Source: Chionoecetes opilio (Eukaryota; Arthropoda; Malacostraca; Decapoda; Majidae). Taken from it: 64,000 nt of DNA. Below are positions 22,299-34,255 of the stretch, one piece after another. Position 1 is the stretch's first letter; each line of letters starts with the position of its first letter. Location: contig JACEEZ010025355.1 in assembly GCA_016584305.1 (NCBI GenBank), positions 259,501-323,500 on the forward strand, written 5' to 3'. Below the pieces are notes generated by a model that was not told the origin of the DNA, ran no database searches, and was given only the letters and a program-made list of their open reading frames with translations. A program made the position numbers and the translations under genes.

Positions 22299-22720
22299 AA
22301 ATGGATGGCGGGTATCGTACACAAATATAAATGGGCTAGTGTCAACATTAACAGAAGTAAACGATTACCTGAGAGCCAAGAAACCAGACATATTGGGTTT
22401 AGTAGAAACGAAGCTGAGTGATTCTGAGGATGTGCCAGTTGGGGAGGGTCAATATAATGTATAGAGGCGAAACAGAAATCAGAAAAAGGGAGGTGGTGTA
22501 ATGGTGTTAACAAGGAAGGATGTGGTAGTAGGGAATGTGGAAAAAGGAGGTATGGCAGAGGTGTTGAAGGTAGAGTTGGTGATGCAAAAAGGAAGAATAA
22601 GAGACTTAGTACTCGTATACGTTCCACCTAAGACAAATTCCTGGGGGAGAGAAGAATATGGAGACATGATAAGAGACACAAGCAAATGTTTAAGGAATAC
22701 GATGGAAAATTGTGAGAACA
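22299..22720 (+). pseudogene. LINE ORF2 N-terminal endonuclease fragment
   Basis: The reading includes YTNINGLVSTLTEVNDYLRA, then KPDILGLVETKLSD and GGGVMVLTRK. The N-x-NGL, PDI-x-x-x-ET and GGG elements fit the APE-type endonuclease of non-LTR retrotransposons. A stop lies near 22462. The gene is cut at 22720 by the end of a CCGTATTTGCCGGCG element, so the reverse transcriptase is missing. Confidence 0.65.
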
Positions 22721-22722
22721 TA

Positions 22723-24715
22723 CCGTATTTGCCGGCGCATAAGACGCACTTTTTTCCCTTAAAAAGGAATGCAAAGTTCACCCTGCGTCTAATGCGGCCA
22801 TATTAGCGAATGAGAGGTCGGGCAGAGAATGCAGAACAGCCGGTGGTGTATTACTAAAGGGGTCTGGAGTGATCTGTGTTGAGCAGTAGTTCACTGAGCA
22901 AAAATGTGTAAGTGTGTTAGCAACAGTAATGCATAATACTAAGAAAAGGTTGGAGTCTAAGAGAAAATAAGAGCTGGGGCAACAAGATAGCGATTGTTGC
23001 TGCCAAGATGGCCGTGTCAGATGTAAACATCATCCACCCCCCTCTGCTGCTCTCCATTGTAAAACGTCTGATAAAACGTCTTGGCGACGCCCTCCGCGCA
23101 CCCACCATGGGTCATTACCGCTCAGACTCCTCCCCGCACCCATGGAAAAGACAAACATCCCACATATTAGATGTAGCCTTAACCCGCATTCGACTCGGGC
23201 CACACAAGTTGACACAACAGTTGGAAGGAGATGATAGAAGGGAGGCAGAAAATGGTGATGGAATTTTCGCTGGAATGAGTATTGTTGATAAATGGAATAG
23301 TGAAACAAAGAGCGTGTTAAAGTTATATTTGAAGGAGTGTGAGCGGTGAGAGGAAGGTGTAGTATCTTGGGGAGTCTGTCTATACACACAAGGATGGAGA
23401 AAGGGCGTCGTGGCTTTGTAGTTTATTTGCCAGTGAGTCATTGTACAACGTAGGGACAAGAGGTGCGCGGCGTGTGTGTCTCTGTGTGTCCTGTGGTTGA
23501 CTGAATTACCTGGCTGGTGTTGCAGTTGTGTCGGCGAGGACAAGTCAGGTCAGCGTCAGGTCACCCTCGGGCCTCTCTCTAATTCTGGTCCCAGACAGGG
23601 GGGTAGCCTAAGCCGATGCAGGTGTGTATGTGCGTGTGTGTGTTAGCGGCGCTACAGTGGTAAGCAAGGTGGGATAGGAGATAGCATAGGCCTTTGTACC
23701 ACCTCGACCCCTCAATCCTCACCCCTGTACCTCTACGGATAAGGAAACTGTATGAAAGAGTGCTAGTAAAAAGGCTGCAATGGTATCTGTAGACGGGACA
23801 AGTCTTCCGCACGGTACACCAAGACCAAGACCCCTCACGGCGCCACACCGTCCCCCTTAAGGCCGAATCACACCATACCATCATGGTGAAATTGGTGACA
23901 GGGCACCGTCTTATCACATCCGTTAGAATTTCTTACATTCAAACAAATAGACGTGTTACACTAAACGGTGCGCCGCCATCACGGCTCCAATACACCACCG
24001 TCCTGTCACGTAACGGTTTCTGGGGAAGAATATTTTAACGTAATGAGACTGTGCCGTGCTGATAATTGTAGTTTTCTCAAGGCTTTATGTACCCAAAACA
24101 ATGTCTTTTAGAGTTCAACTCCTCTTCTTCATCCAACAGAAGTGCTATTAATGCAAATTTCTTCAAGCATAGCCTCTGAGGCACCATGTCTGCTTAGAGG
24201 GTGAGCAGGAACTGCCGAAAATTACGGAACCGTGACGAATAGTGTGAATACAAGGCACGGCTGACGGAACGCTGCCGTGATTTCAGAGTGTGAATCAGCC
24301 TTCACCTGTACCTTCCTGAAGAAGACTAATCAACCCTCGCGACTGTGATAGATTCATAGGTGTAAACCAGGGCAAATATCGTCGATCCCGACAACGGAGC
24401 CCTTCAACAATTACAACAATAACAACAAGGTAGAGATGGTTACCTTACAGTGTTATCTAAATATCTTCGTGAATTTTTGTTATTGGACAACTACCGATTT
24501 CGAGGCCGAAATTTAAGTCCTCCTGAATAGTTTTGATGTGTTTTGAATTAATCTGGCTCTCATTTTTGTCGGAAATCAATGTTTGTTTACATGTGTGTGT
24601 GTGTGTGGGGGGGGGGGGGGCAACCTGCCCCTCCAGGTCCGCCAAACATTGCTACGCTTCACACTGCCATATTATTGGTAATTTTCGTTATTTCTCTATA
24701 TCATCTGTTTTGAAA
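22723..24715. mobile_element. CCGTATTTGCCGGCG family element, copy B, inverted and truncated
   Basis: TA plus CCGTATTTGCCGGCGCATAA starts at 22721. The interior matches copy A in reverse, including the LINE tail at 23008-23250. Its second end is missing; the match stops near 24715 at an AT-rich palindrome. Confidence 0.75.
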
Positions 24716-24958
24716 CATATCAATAGAAGCAGAATTTTATTAGCTTTCCATTGATATATTTCGTTTTCTGATAAATGAATTAGAACCATACATAAATTAG
24801 CGTTAACTAAATAAATTAAATCATCAATCGGGTAATTTTCCCGATTGATGGTTGTTTATTTAGTTAACGCTAATTTATGTATGGTTCTAATTCATTTATC
24901 AGAAAACGAAATATATCAATGGAAAGCTAATAAAATTCCGCTTCTATTGATATGTTTC
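24716..24958. repeat. Near-perfect AT-rich palindrome
   Basis: The arms of about 118 bp around GGGTAATTTTCCC (centre about 24837) are almost identical inverted copies, both with CATTGATATATTTCGTTTTC. It can form a long hairpin. A related piece lies at 3010-3120. Confidence 0.9.
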
Positions 24959-25495
24959 ATGTAAAATGTTTTCTTGCAAAATATTAAATGGCGAAGAGTT
25001 TAAGTGAATATTAAGTTCATGCATATTTCTTCAGTCTCATAATGGCATTTCTTTAGTGTATTTTACAGTTTTTTATTTGATAATATTATAGAACAATCAT
25101 TTATGAAGATAACAGTGTATCATTTATACTGATAAACCATAGTCTACTGTATTCATGGAACACTTTTTTACTTGCCGATCCGATTGATGATGTTATTTTT
25201 TTAGTTAACGCTAATTTATGCATGGTGGTAATTTATTTATCAGAAAACGAAATATATCAATGGAAAGCTAATGAAAATCCGCTTCTATTGATATGTTTCA
25301 TCTAAAATGTTTTCTTGCAAAATATTAAATGGCGAAGTTTAAGTGAATATTAAATTAAGTTCATGCATATTTCTTCACACTCTCATAATGGCATTTCTTT
25401 AGTGTATTTTACTGTTTTTTATTTGATAATATTATAAAACAAACATTTACGAAGATAACAGTATATCATTTATACTGATAAACCACAGGAAGGGA
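24840..25495. repeat. Direct repeat of the palindrome's right arm
   Basis: About 300 bp from 24845 to 25135 recurs at about 25190-25490, with the words TAGTTAACGCTAATTTATG and CATGCATATTTCTTCA in both. Confidence 0.8.
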
Positions 25496-26179
25496 AATGG
25501 GAGTGATGTTCCAAAATGTCATGAATCGCAAAACTGGTCTCCACTGGTCATGGGCGGGTTGGCGCGGGGCACGAGTAGCAAGTCCAGTATAGAGTAGTCT
25601 TTGGCTTACCTAACATATCCCCAGAGTGATAACACTGTTGCGTTCAGTAGCGGTAACCCCCCCCCCCCTCCCTACTGAACGATACTGAATGCTTCACAAT
25701 ACATATTGCTACCAGGATAGCAGCTGCCAAAATCTATCTCTGTTGCTATTCTAATCGTCCCAGAATAACTTATTGATGAGAGAAGATGTATTTGATGCAG
25801 CAGAAGAAATTATTAGCAGCAGGAAATGAAATATTAAGGAGGCAAGAAGAGGAGATTCTTTCTTTACCCTTTGTTTACATACCCTTATTGTGGCGCAAGC
25901 TGGCAACTCTGTGGCGATCCACCTCCCAGGGCTGTAGTGCGGGGGTACTGTGCGCGAGGCATACTCTATGCTGACGTCATTGTGCGTCAATACATGTACA
26001 TGTTGCCTTACTGAACGCTTTGCCTGATGACGCTATCAGTGACACCCGAGTGCTCAGTGTTCAGTAGTACTGCATTTCAACCTTCAGTATTAGCCATGTT
26101 TTAGTGAGTACAAGTACTACAATCAGTGCTTTTATGGCATGTTTGAGTGAGTTCTTATTGTGTGGGGGGGCTAGAGGTA
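25496..26179. other. Unannotated stretch
   Basis: A C-homopolymer run lies at about 25657-25670. No gene, RNA or element end is recognised. Confidence 0.5.
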
Positions 26180-26888
26180 CCGTAAATGGCGGCGTATAAG
26201 TCGACCCCAAGATTATGGGTTAGACCTATACTTGGCGTATAAGTCGGCCCCAAAAATACGGTAGGCTACTGGTAGGCCAAAGCTTGAATGTGGATAGGCT
26301 ACGATACAGTATATGGTAACCTGTCGCAAAAACACATAACACCACACCACTTATATTAAGATATGAATCTTTACTATAGGTCCCCGCCTCGTTTTCATTT
26401 GAAAAACACCCTAGTCCCCTGATAGTACCGCTACATACTGTATATTATAGTAAAACACGGTAGTATCTATGACTGGACTGCACTGACCGCTGCCCTCTGA
26501 GGCTCCGGCATTTGTATTTGCCAGTGTTTACAATCATTGTATCAGCTGTTGGAAACAGCTGTAGGTGAAACTGCCGCTAAACGTCTTCTCTAGTTGTCGC
26601 TGTTGTTCTGGAAGTGGTGCATATTGTAGTTGTCTGATAGGAGTTATGGTAAGTGGTTTACAGCGATTGTTAGTACAGTAAAACCCTTATAACTCGGGAT
26701 TTGATATAACTCGGCAAAGCAAAGACAGTGTTTTTTTTGTTTTTTGTTTTTTACATGTATGCCTATAGCGCATGCAGGCAGTGAGCTCCAGGGGTGGGAT
26801 GGTAGGCCCTGGAGGCTCACTCGAGGGCTGTGAGGGTTGGCCCTCGCCCGTGGTGGCGCAGGCAGGATTCTTATAGTGACGCCTGTAA

Positions 26889-28309
26889 TGGGCACCAGAC
26901 ATAACTACGTCATGGTTTGTTTACATCGGTGCATTGTGGGGATAAGGCGGGGTCGCCGCGGGTGGACCTACGAAGGGAAAACTACGGTGATGGAAGAATT
27001 TCGAGTTATTTTGCGCGAAATTGATATTCCAGGTGCTATATTACTGTGCTCTGTTCTCGCTGACAACACTATAGAGAAGACCTGAGGTAATGGCTGATGT
27101 GCAGAGGCTTCTAAACCAAGAAATAGAGTCATAACAGAGCCTCGTCAAAAGGTAAGCAACTGGTAGGTACGTAATGTGTCCCTACCACTTGCTTACTTCT
27201 TAATGAGACTCTGCTGTGACTGTTTTCCTGGTTTAGAAGCCTTTGCACATCAACCATCACCTCAGGTCTTCTCTATGTTGTCAGCGAGCACGGAAATATA
27301 GCACCTAGAATATCAATTTCGCCCAAAACTCGAAATTTTTTCATCGTCGTAGTCTTCTCTTTGTAGGTTGTACATATTCTTGGTTATGATAGTATTAAAA
27401 TACCTTATTAATTGAGTTCCTTTTGTTGTCTTTCCTCATAATAAGTAGTGGGTACATCATGGTTTAAGTGTTACTTGACGAGCCAATGAATACTCTTGAG
27501 TCTATACCAACATCACCAACCTTTGCGTTGATTTATCTTATTACTCCATCCATAAACAAGTTGCATAACCACCGTGACATTACCCATCCTTGCCTCATGG
27601 TACCTAGTACTGTCGTCTACCGATATTTTTATCCCTACACAAATCGGGAAAACTCGCCGACGGTAACGGTTAGGTTAGATTTTGCTTTGATTTATCTTAT
27701 TACTCCATCCATAAACAAGTTGCATAACCACGGTGACATTACCCATCCTTGCCTCATGGTACCTGGTACTGTTGTCTACCGATATTTTTATCCCAACATA
27801 AATCGGGAAAACTTGCCGACGGTAATGGCTAGGTTAGATTTTGCTTTGATTTATCTTATTACTCCATCCATATTGTTTTGGGCGAAATTGATATTCCAGG
27901 TGCTATATTTCCGTGCTCGCTGACAACATAGAGAAGACCTGAGGTGATGGTTGATGTGCAAAGGCTTCTAAACCAGGAAAACAGAAACAGCAGTCTCATT
28001 AAGAAGTAAGCAAGTGGTAGGGACATATTACGTACCTACCAGTTGCTTACATTTTGACGAGGCTCTGTTGTGACTCTGTTTTCTTGGTTTAGAAGCCTCT
28101 GCACATCAGCCATTACCTCAGGTCTTCTCTATAGTGTTGTCAGCGAGAACAGAGCACAGTAATATAGCACCTGGAATATCCATTTCGCACAAAATAACTC
28201 GAATTCTTCCATCACCGTAGTTTTCCCTTCGTAAGTCCAACCACGGCGACCCCGCCTTATCCCCACAATGCACCGATGTAAACAAACCGTGACGTAGTTA
28301 TGGGTAGGG
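26889..28309. mobile_element. Large foldback element inside a SINE
   Basis: The arms 26889-27345 and 27870-28309 are inverted copies (both carry GGATAAGGCGGGGTCGCC). Each arm is itself palindromic around a GCAACTGGTAGGTACGTAAT core. The 500-bp middle has a direct repeat of about 160 bp (27520-27870). The flanking SINE resumes at ATTAGAGGCTCATGC. Confidence 0.75.
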
Positions 28310-28339
28310 TCCATTAGAGGCTCATGCCGCCCCCCTGTG

Positions 28340-28515
28340 TCCTCCCATGCACTCGCAGTCGAAGGTAGAGTTAATGGACAGGGCATGTGGGTGTTCTTAG
28401 GCCACTCGACGGTGCAGAAAGATTTCAAGTGGATTTATGGGTCTCACTCGGGATCGAACTCGGGTCTTCGAGAACACCACTCGGTGACGCTAACCACTCT
28501 GCTACCACCTCCCCT
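28340..28515 (-). repeat. tRNA-derived SINE, head and part of body
   Basis: On the minus strand, GTAGCAGAGTGGTTAGCGTC resembles a Pol III A box, and GAGTTCGATCCCG, 36 bases on, resembles a B box. This is the usual tRNA-derived SINE promoter. The body continues leftward to the end word GAGCTCACTGCC. Related pieces: 2640-2730, 4262-4320, 26765-26888, 32775-32897, 33200-33410 and 46000-46290. Confidence 0.75.
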
Positions 28516-29185
28516 AAACTGCATCTCTTGGTTTTCACTCGGCATATCATGCCCTCACAACCTCTTGTGTGAACATGTAAACAGAAAGTCGGCAAAAAAT
28601 AATGTATCTCGGCATATTGATGTTATAACTGCATCTCTTTGCTTACACTCGGCATATTCTCAGTCGCATAAAGTCGTGTTTTTGTCCTTTTGACCCTTTC
28701 CTGCAGGCTCAGGCTCTTCAATTTCATTCCCTTCCTGCTGGAGACACCCTTGCGTGATGGAGCTGACATCTTGAAATACAGTACTGTATGATGTAATCCC
28801 AAAACACATAAAATAGGTGATAAAGTAAAGCAAAGGTCTGGTACCAGCGTGTAGGCTGTCAGCTGCTGAGCCGTGTTTATGTCGTCCAAGCACCATCTTG
28901 GATACGAATTCCGTTTTTTGTCGCAATTGAAAAAGGATTGGTTTCTGCTTCAAAAACACAACAAGCTTGGTAGGAGCCGAAATAATAATTATAATCAAAG
29001 CAAAACATTGCAAACAATATCACAAAGTAGTATAACACACATTTCAGCAAGTGTTATTGGATTGGGATTCGTAATCCAAGACGGTGCTTGGACGACAAAA
29101 ACAGCGCAGCCTACGCGCTGGTACCCAACCTTTGCCACCTATTTTACGTGTTTTGGGATTACATCATACAGTACTGTATATGAAG

Positions 29186-29354
29186 ATGTCAGCTCCATCA
29201 CGCAAGGGTGTCTCCAGCAGGAAGGGAATGAAATTGAAGAGCCTGAGCCTGCAGGAAAAGGTGAAAGTGCTGGCAAGGATGGATGCAGGTGCGTCCATGC
29301 GTGCTATTTGTGCTGAGTTTGATATCAAATCCAGCACATTCTACCCGTTCACTG
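29186..29354 (+). pseudogene. Pogo/CENP-B-type HTH N-terminal exon, copy 2
   Basis: Protein-identical to 7623-7791 up to the donor ACTG|GTAAGT. It is the right arm of the inverted repeat; the left arm at about 28693-28772 carries the first 28 or so codons in antisense. No DDE exon follows. Confidence 0.7.
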
Positions 29355-29640
29355 GTAAGTGTAGGTTTTATGCTTTTACAGTACTGTATTTACCTTTTTT
29401 TTTTTTTTTTTCTAAACCCATATCAGAGGAGGACATTGCATAACTCGGCACATTGAATAACTCGGCAAGGGCCAGAGCCCCTATCGTGCCGAGTTATAAG
29501 GGTTTTACTGTAGTGCTGATCCACTTGTTTATCACTTGGTGGTAAGGGTTCGCATTTTATCCTTGTCGTATAAGTCAACCCCTAGTTATGGAGAGATCTT
29601 TTCAGGCTCAAAGAGTCGACTTGTACGCCGCCATTTATGG

Positions 29641-30304
29641 TAACCATCGGATAATTCAGACTTTCGGCTAATTCGACCCAGGTCTCCCCACAATTAGTTC
29701 TAATTAAGAGTGGGTTTACTGTAGTGTTATATAATGTGTTATAGTGCAACAAAGTGTTATGGTTGAAAGTTATAGTTCTGTAATTATTGTTCCTATTCAA
29801 ACATTTTAGAACTAACGAACTTAATAATGGCACGGAAAAGCTTGAAAATCGAGGAGTATTATTCCAATCTGTTCTCAGATACTGAGAGCAGCAGTGATAG
29901 TGAGAGAAAGCATTTCCTTATTGTAGGGAAAAGTGATGAGTGACTACGAGTGACCATGAGGTTGACTGAGAGCCGGGAGAAAAAGAGGCTTCTAAATAGA
30001 AGAGAGGTGTCTTTTTCTAAACGTCCTTGCCTTTAGTCCTCGATACACGTGAACGTAAATACTGCTCTTTTTCCTCCCTGTCTCCCTCCTTTCCTCGTTC
30101 CTTTTCCTTTCTCTCCCATATATTCATAGCGGCTTGAAAGTTGCGTCCGTATTGTTAAGCTCAAGACACAAGACACTTATTTGGCCCGATGATCCAAAGA
30201 AGTGGCACCTTATGAGGAAAGAATGGTCAGAAGGCATCAGTTTGCTTCACCTAAGCGACACCCCAAACTCACTTTCAACCTCAAAAGATCAAGGTCAGTT
30301 TACC
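29641..30304. other. Unannotated stretch upstream of an exon stop
   Basis: It contains a possible MITE end (CAGTAAACCCACTC, inverted, near 29710) and two short open stretches without domains. It is the 3' side of exon 30305-30616. Confidence 0.4.
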
Positions 30305-30616
30305 TTATCTGTGATGTATTACTAAGTGGGACATGAGAATGCTTTTCTTGGTGGAGTGAAAGGTGCAATATGAGCAATTGTATGCCTTCTCTCCAGTGTG
30401 GGTGCGCACATGCTTCCTTAGGTTTTCCATCTGGGTTGCTCTGAAGGGACAGTGGGGGCATGCAAAGGGCTTCTCCCCAGTGTGAATGCGAGCATGTTTC
30501 TTAAGGTTGGAGATGATTGGGGTCTGGTAAGGGCAGTAGGTGCACTGGTGGATCTTGAAAGGGTTCTTGCCTGGGTTTGCCATACCGCTCCACCTTCCCT
30601 CCACCTCTGGCCTCAC
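30305..30616 (-). CDS. C2H2 zinc-finger terminal exon, 3 fingers
   Basis: The exon begins GTG-AGG-CCA right after the acceptor CCTCCTCTACAG and encodes 103 residues to a TAA. After a linker of about 22 residues come HQCTYCPYQTP..., FACPHCPFRAT... and YNCSYCTFHST..., with TGEKP linkers; the last finger ends HLVIHH followed at once by Arg and stop. The start used is the acceptor, not an ATG. It is isolated by about 11.5 kb and 20.6 kb of transposon-filled DNA from the neighbouring zinc-finger exons. It is the expected DNA-binding end of one isoform; no mutation is seen. Confidence 0.82.
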   Translation of the reverse strand: MRPEVEGRWSGMANPGKNPFKIHQCTYCPYQTPIISNLKKHARIHTGEKPFACPHCPFRATQMENLRKHVRTHTGEKAYNCSYCTFHSTKKSILMSHLVIHHR

Positions 30617-30879
30617 CTGTAGAGGAGGTGTACCTTAATTACCAATACACTTGTTCCTGCTTGCAAAAAGAAAGTATATTCTTGGTTTACTCATAAATGC
30701 TGGAAAATTGATTTTCTAAGACTAATGCAGATATGTTGATTGACAAGGCTGAGAAAGCATTCCTCAGGAGTATGCGTGAATTTTAATGGCAGTGTGGATG
30801 GGCTGTGAGATATAAGATATTTTGATCCTATCTAGACACTTTGCAAGTACCAACTACAAGGTTATTGACTATACAAAGC

Positions 30880-30985
30880 GCCACCACGCCAGGATGAACT
30901 TGGTGGACTCGAACCGCTGACCGAGTGTGCAGGGACGCTGCACACGCGAGCTCACGGCTCTACCAACCATGCCACCCTGACGGGT
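30880..30985 (-). repeat. tRNA-like (SINE head) sequence
   Basis: The minus strand has a box A-like TGGTTGGTAGAGC and a box B-like GGTTCGAGTCC about 50 bases apart, preceded by CCCGTCAGGGTGGCA. The stems do not close into a clean cloverleaf, so a tRNA-derived SINE is more likely than a tRNA gene. It belongs to a different family from 28340-28515. Confidence 0.55.
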
Positions 30986-31610
30986 TGGGTTGTGAGATAC
31001 TAATCCACTGTTAAAGTGGTAAATTTTCAATGCTTTCTAGTGATGCAGTGATTCACACCCTGCCTGCATTGAGAGACAAAAATTCCAGCCAGTAATGAAA
31101 GGTGTATCGAACTTACTGTAATCATGAATGGTTTTCACCTCAAAGCCTGTTGCTGAAAGTGAATGTCACTATACAAGTAGCAATTAATACTGTTCACAAC
31201 AGGCAAACATTTAGATTTTGTATACAATTCCAGCTTCAGAAAACTAAACTTGCTTTATAGAATATGCATATTAGAGTTGCTTGCAGCAATCTCATGGACA
31301 GCATGACTAACATGATATTGTACAAAAAGTCTAATTCCCTTCCATTGGTTGTGCAGTGGTGTTGGGGTGAACTGTTGACCTTATGACCAAAGCAACTGTC
31401 ATATCAAAAGTAATTTTCTCGATGGCAACATTGCTGCCAACAACTGTACTCCACGACGCCTTGGTGCCACCCGAGGGATGCAGGCGGCTTATCATGGGAT
31501 GATAATTTAGGTAAACATTGGATGGTACAGTGGGATGCGGAATTAAGATGCACGGGACGTGTGATGTTACTGTAGATGCAAGATTACAAGAGCCTAGGCT
31601 GCCTAGCTAA

Positions 31611-32290
31611 CAGTGGCGGCTCGTGGCATAGGGCTGCAGAGCTGCAGCACCCCCAGACACTCACTGCCAAATGTATGATGCCTTTAGAGACACAGCAGAA
31701 TTGATACAATACCAACAAATATATCATAATAAAAAGTAATTATATGTTATTTAATTATTTTCAATACGTTACTAAGTGAATTTTCATTAAAACCAGACCA
31801 AAATTTAAGTTTCTTTATATTTGCTGTACGATTCATGTCTGCGCCGCCGCCGCGCCACTTGTGAACACAATGAGCTGCAGCCGCGGCAGCTAAATTTTCT
31901 CCCTCTCGTATTTACAGTGTGTAGACGGTGTGGTTAAATCGTGCTTTCTTTAATTACCCTATGACGATGGAAAATCCAGTAATGCATTTGCAAAACATCA
32001 ACTTATCCCAGCTGAGTCTGAGAACTGACATTAAATGAAAAGACTGAAATCAAGCGGTACCGACTTTATTTTCAAGTAGTACTGTAATTCTATCATCACC
32101 ACCTCAGCCATCCCTTCTACCACTAACACTACCACCCCCACCATCTCTTCTACTACCACCACTACTACCATGCCCTGAAATCCGTGAACATCAACTACAA
32201 CTCATACCTGAGTTAGGTAAAATTTGTGTATCCTACTGTTGTGTGAAGCTTGCAGTCCCTCCACTGTATTTTATCACGAGCCGCCACTGC
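31611..32290. mobile_element. hAT-like MITE
   Basis: The ends CAGTGGCGGCTCGTGG and CAGTGGCGGCTCGTGA (inverted) are bounded by a perfect 8-bp target duplication CTAGCTAA (31603-31610, 32291-32298). The 680-bp interior has no transposase. Confidence 0.93.
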
Positions 32291-32897
32291 TAGCTAAAAC
32301 CATGTATATTGCAGTTTGCCAAAAATACATTTCACAAGGATATCTCATTATCATAATCATCGTTATTCTGCAAGGCAAGTTTTATGACTAGATATCCAGT
32401 GTTTGCCATCTGATGACAGATCACCCAGCTGTGTGGATGGTTGAGCTCGTCTGTCAGGTTTAGGGTCCCTGTCTAGGATTTTATCCTAGGTCTTTGACTA
32501 ATGAAGTTGACTGATATATATGTGTATACAAGTCATCTTCACATTAAACTTACAGGATACTTGAGTTTCATGAGCCTTGAGCTGTGTGCTGATTCTAAGG
32601 CCAGTACAGTAAAAGCTTTATAACTCGGCACTGTATAACTCGGAATTTGATATAACTCGGCATGGCAAAGGCAAAGTTTTTTTTTAGTTTTTTTATGTTT
32701 TTTATTTTTTTTATTATTTTTTATAATTATAATATATCGTATATATTTTTTTTTTTTTTTTTATACACACCTATGCCTATAGCTCGTGTAGGCAGTGAGC
32801 TACAGGGGTGGGATGGTAGGCCCTGGAGGCTCACTCGAGGGCTGTGATGGTTGGCCTTCGCCCGTGGTGGCGCAGGCAGGATTGTTATAGTGACGCC

Positions 32898-33199
32898 CAG
32901 GGCCGGATCAAAAGCTGTGGGGGCCCTGCGGCTCAGCTTTTGTGGGGCCCCTATATTCGCACGAAAATTAAGCACTTTTGTGGGTATTTTGAGGCCTATG
33001 TTTGGCAAAGAACTGTTAATGCATAGACTGGTATTCAGAGATAAAGGATGAAACAGAGACAGACAAATATGCTTTGGTTTTGTAACTTGCCAATGTTTTT
33101 AATATTACTGCTTAAAGCTAATATACATATGGTGGGGGCCCTTTTGGTGGGGGCCCTGGGGCAAGAGCCCCGGTAGCCCCCCCCCTTAATCCGGCCCTG
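32898..33199. mobile_element. Probable hAT-like MITE in the SINE body
   Basis: The ends CAGGGCCGGATCAAAA and CAGGGCCGGATTAAGG (inverted) interrupt the SINE between GTGACGCC and TGACGCCTGTGATTAG. The target duplication is imperfect (GTGACGCC against CTGACGCC with two extra bases). The interior is rich in GGGGGCCCT. Confidence 0.7.
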
Positions 33200-34086
33200 G
33201 ACTGACGCCTGTGATTAGAGGCTCATGCCGCCCCCTGTGTCCTCCCATGCACTCACAGTCGAAGGTGGAGTTAATGGACAGGGCATGTGGGTGTTCTTAG
33301 GCCACTCGACGGTGCAGAAAGATTTCAAGTGGATTTATGGGTCTCACTCGGGATCGAACTCAGGTCTTCGAGAACGCCACTCGGTGACGCTAACCACTCT
33401 GTTACCGAGGCCCTAAACTGCATCTCGTGGTTTTCACTCGGCATATCATGCCCTCACAACCTCTTGTGTGAACATGTAAACAGAAAGTCAGCAAAAAATA
33501 ATGTATCTCGGCATATTGATGTTATAACTGCATCTCTTCGCTTACACTCGGCATATCGTCAGTCGCATAAAGTCGTATTTTTGTCCTTTTGATCTTTTCC
33601 TGCAGGCTCAGACTCTTCAATTTCATTCCCTTCCTGCTGGAGACACCCTTGCGTGATGGAGCTGACATCTTGATATACAGTACTGTATGATGTAATCCCA
33701 AAACGCGTAAAATAGGTGGCAAAGTAAAGCAAAGGTCGGGTACCAACGCGTAGGCTGAGCCGTGTTTTTGTCGTCCAAGCACCGTCTTGGATTACGAATC
33801 CCAATCCAATAACACTTGCTGAAATGTGTGTTATACTACTTTGTGATATTGTTTGCAATGTTTTGCATTGATTATTATTTTGGCTCCTACCAAGCTTGTT
33901 GTGTTTTTGAAGCAGAAACCAATCCTTTTTCAATTTCGACAAAAAACGGAATTCATATCCAAGACATGTTTTGACGACATAAACACGGCTCAGCTGACAG
34001 CCTACATGCTCGTTCCCGACCTTTGCTTTACTTTGCCACCTATTTTATGTGTTTTGGGATTACATCATACAGTACTGTATTTCAAG

Positions 34087-34255
34087 ATGTCAGCTCCATC
34101 ACGCAAGGGTGTCTCCAGCAGGAAGGGAATGAAATTGAAGAGCCTGAGCCTGCAGGAAAAGGTGAAAGTGCTGGCAAGGATGGATGCAGGTGCGTCCATG
34201 CGTGCTATTTGTGCTGAGTTTGATATCAAATCCAGCACATGCTACCCGTTCACTG
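34087..34255 (+). pseudogene. Pogo/CENP-B-type HTH N-terminal exon, copy 3
   Basis: Same product as 7623-7791 except STCY for STFY near the end, again stopping at ACTG|GTAAGT. The antisense partial partner is at about 33595-33672. Confidence 0.7.

Larger units (their letters stand above)
26676..29510. mobile_element. Tigger/pogo-like composite element, copy 2
   Basis: Ends CAGTAAAACCCTTATAACTC are flanked by TA. Inside, from the left, are a SINE split by a foldback element (26889-28309), the SINE head, then inverted-repeat arms around a spacer of about 230 bp, with an antisense partial HTH (about 28693-28772) and a sense HTH exon (29186-29354). Confidence 0.75.
26180..29640. mobile_element. 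Outer TA-flanked TIR element (CCGTAAATGGCGGCG ends)
   Basis: The ends CCGTAAATGGCGGCGTATAA and CCATAAATGGCGGCGTACAA (inverted) are flanked by TA (26178-26179, 29641-29642). It encloses the Tigger-like element 26676-29510. The ends resemble those of the CCGTATTTGCCGGCG and CCATATTTTACGGC families. Confidence 0.75.

Noticed and set aside
22479..22627. Minus-strand open frames over the LINE endonuclease
   Set aside because: Shadows of the plus-strand LINE reading frame with Leu/Pro/Ser-rich composition.
27468..27923. 151-codon open frame with repeated YLITPSINKLHNH segments
   Set aside because: Product of a direct repeat in the loop of the foldback element.
28340..28515. A functional tRNA gene
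   Set aside because: A and B boxes are present, but no cloverleaf or anticodon arm closes, and the same sequence recurs with a long tail: a SINE.
29827..29943. Short open frame starting MARKSLKIEEYYSNLFSDTE
   Set aside because: Ser/Asp-rich start resembling some transposase N-termini, but it stops after about 38 codons and nothing follows; too little to call.
30880..30985. A functional tRNA gene
   Set aside because: Box spacing and flanks are tRNA-like but the acceptor stem does not pair cleanly.
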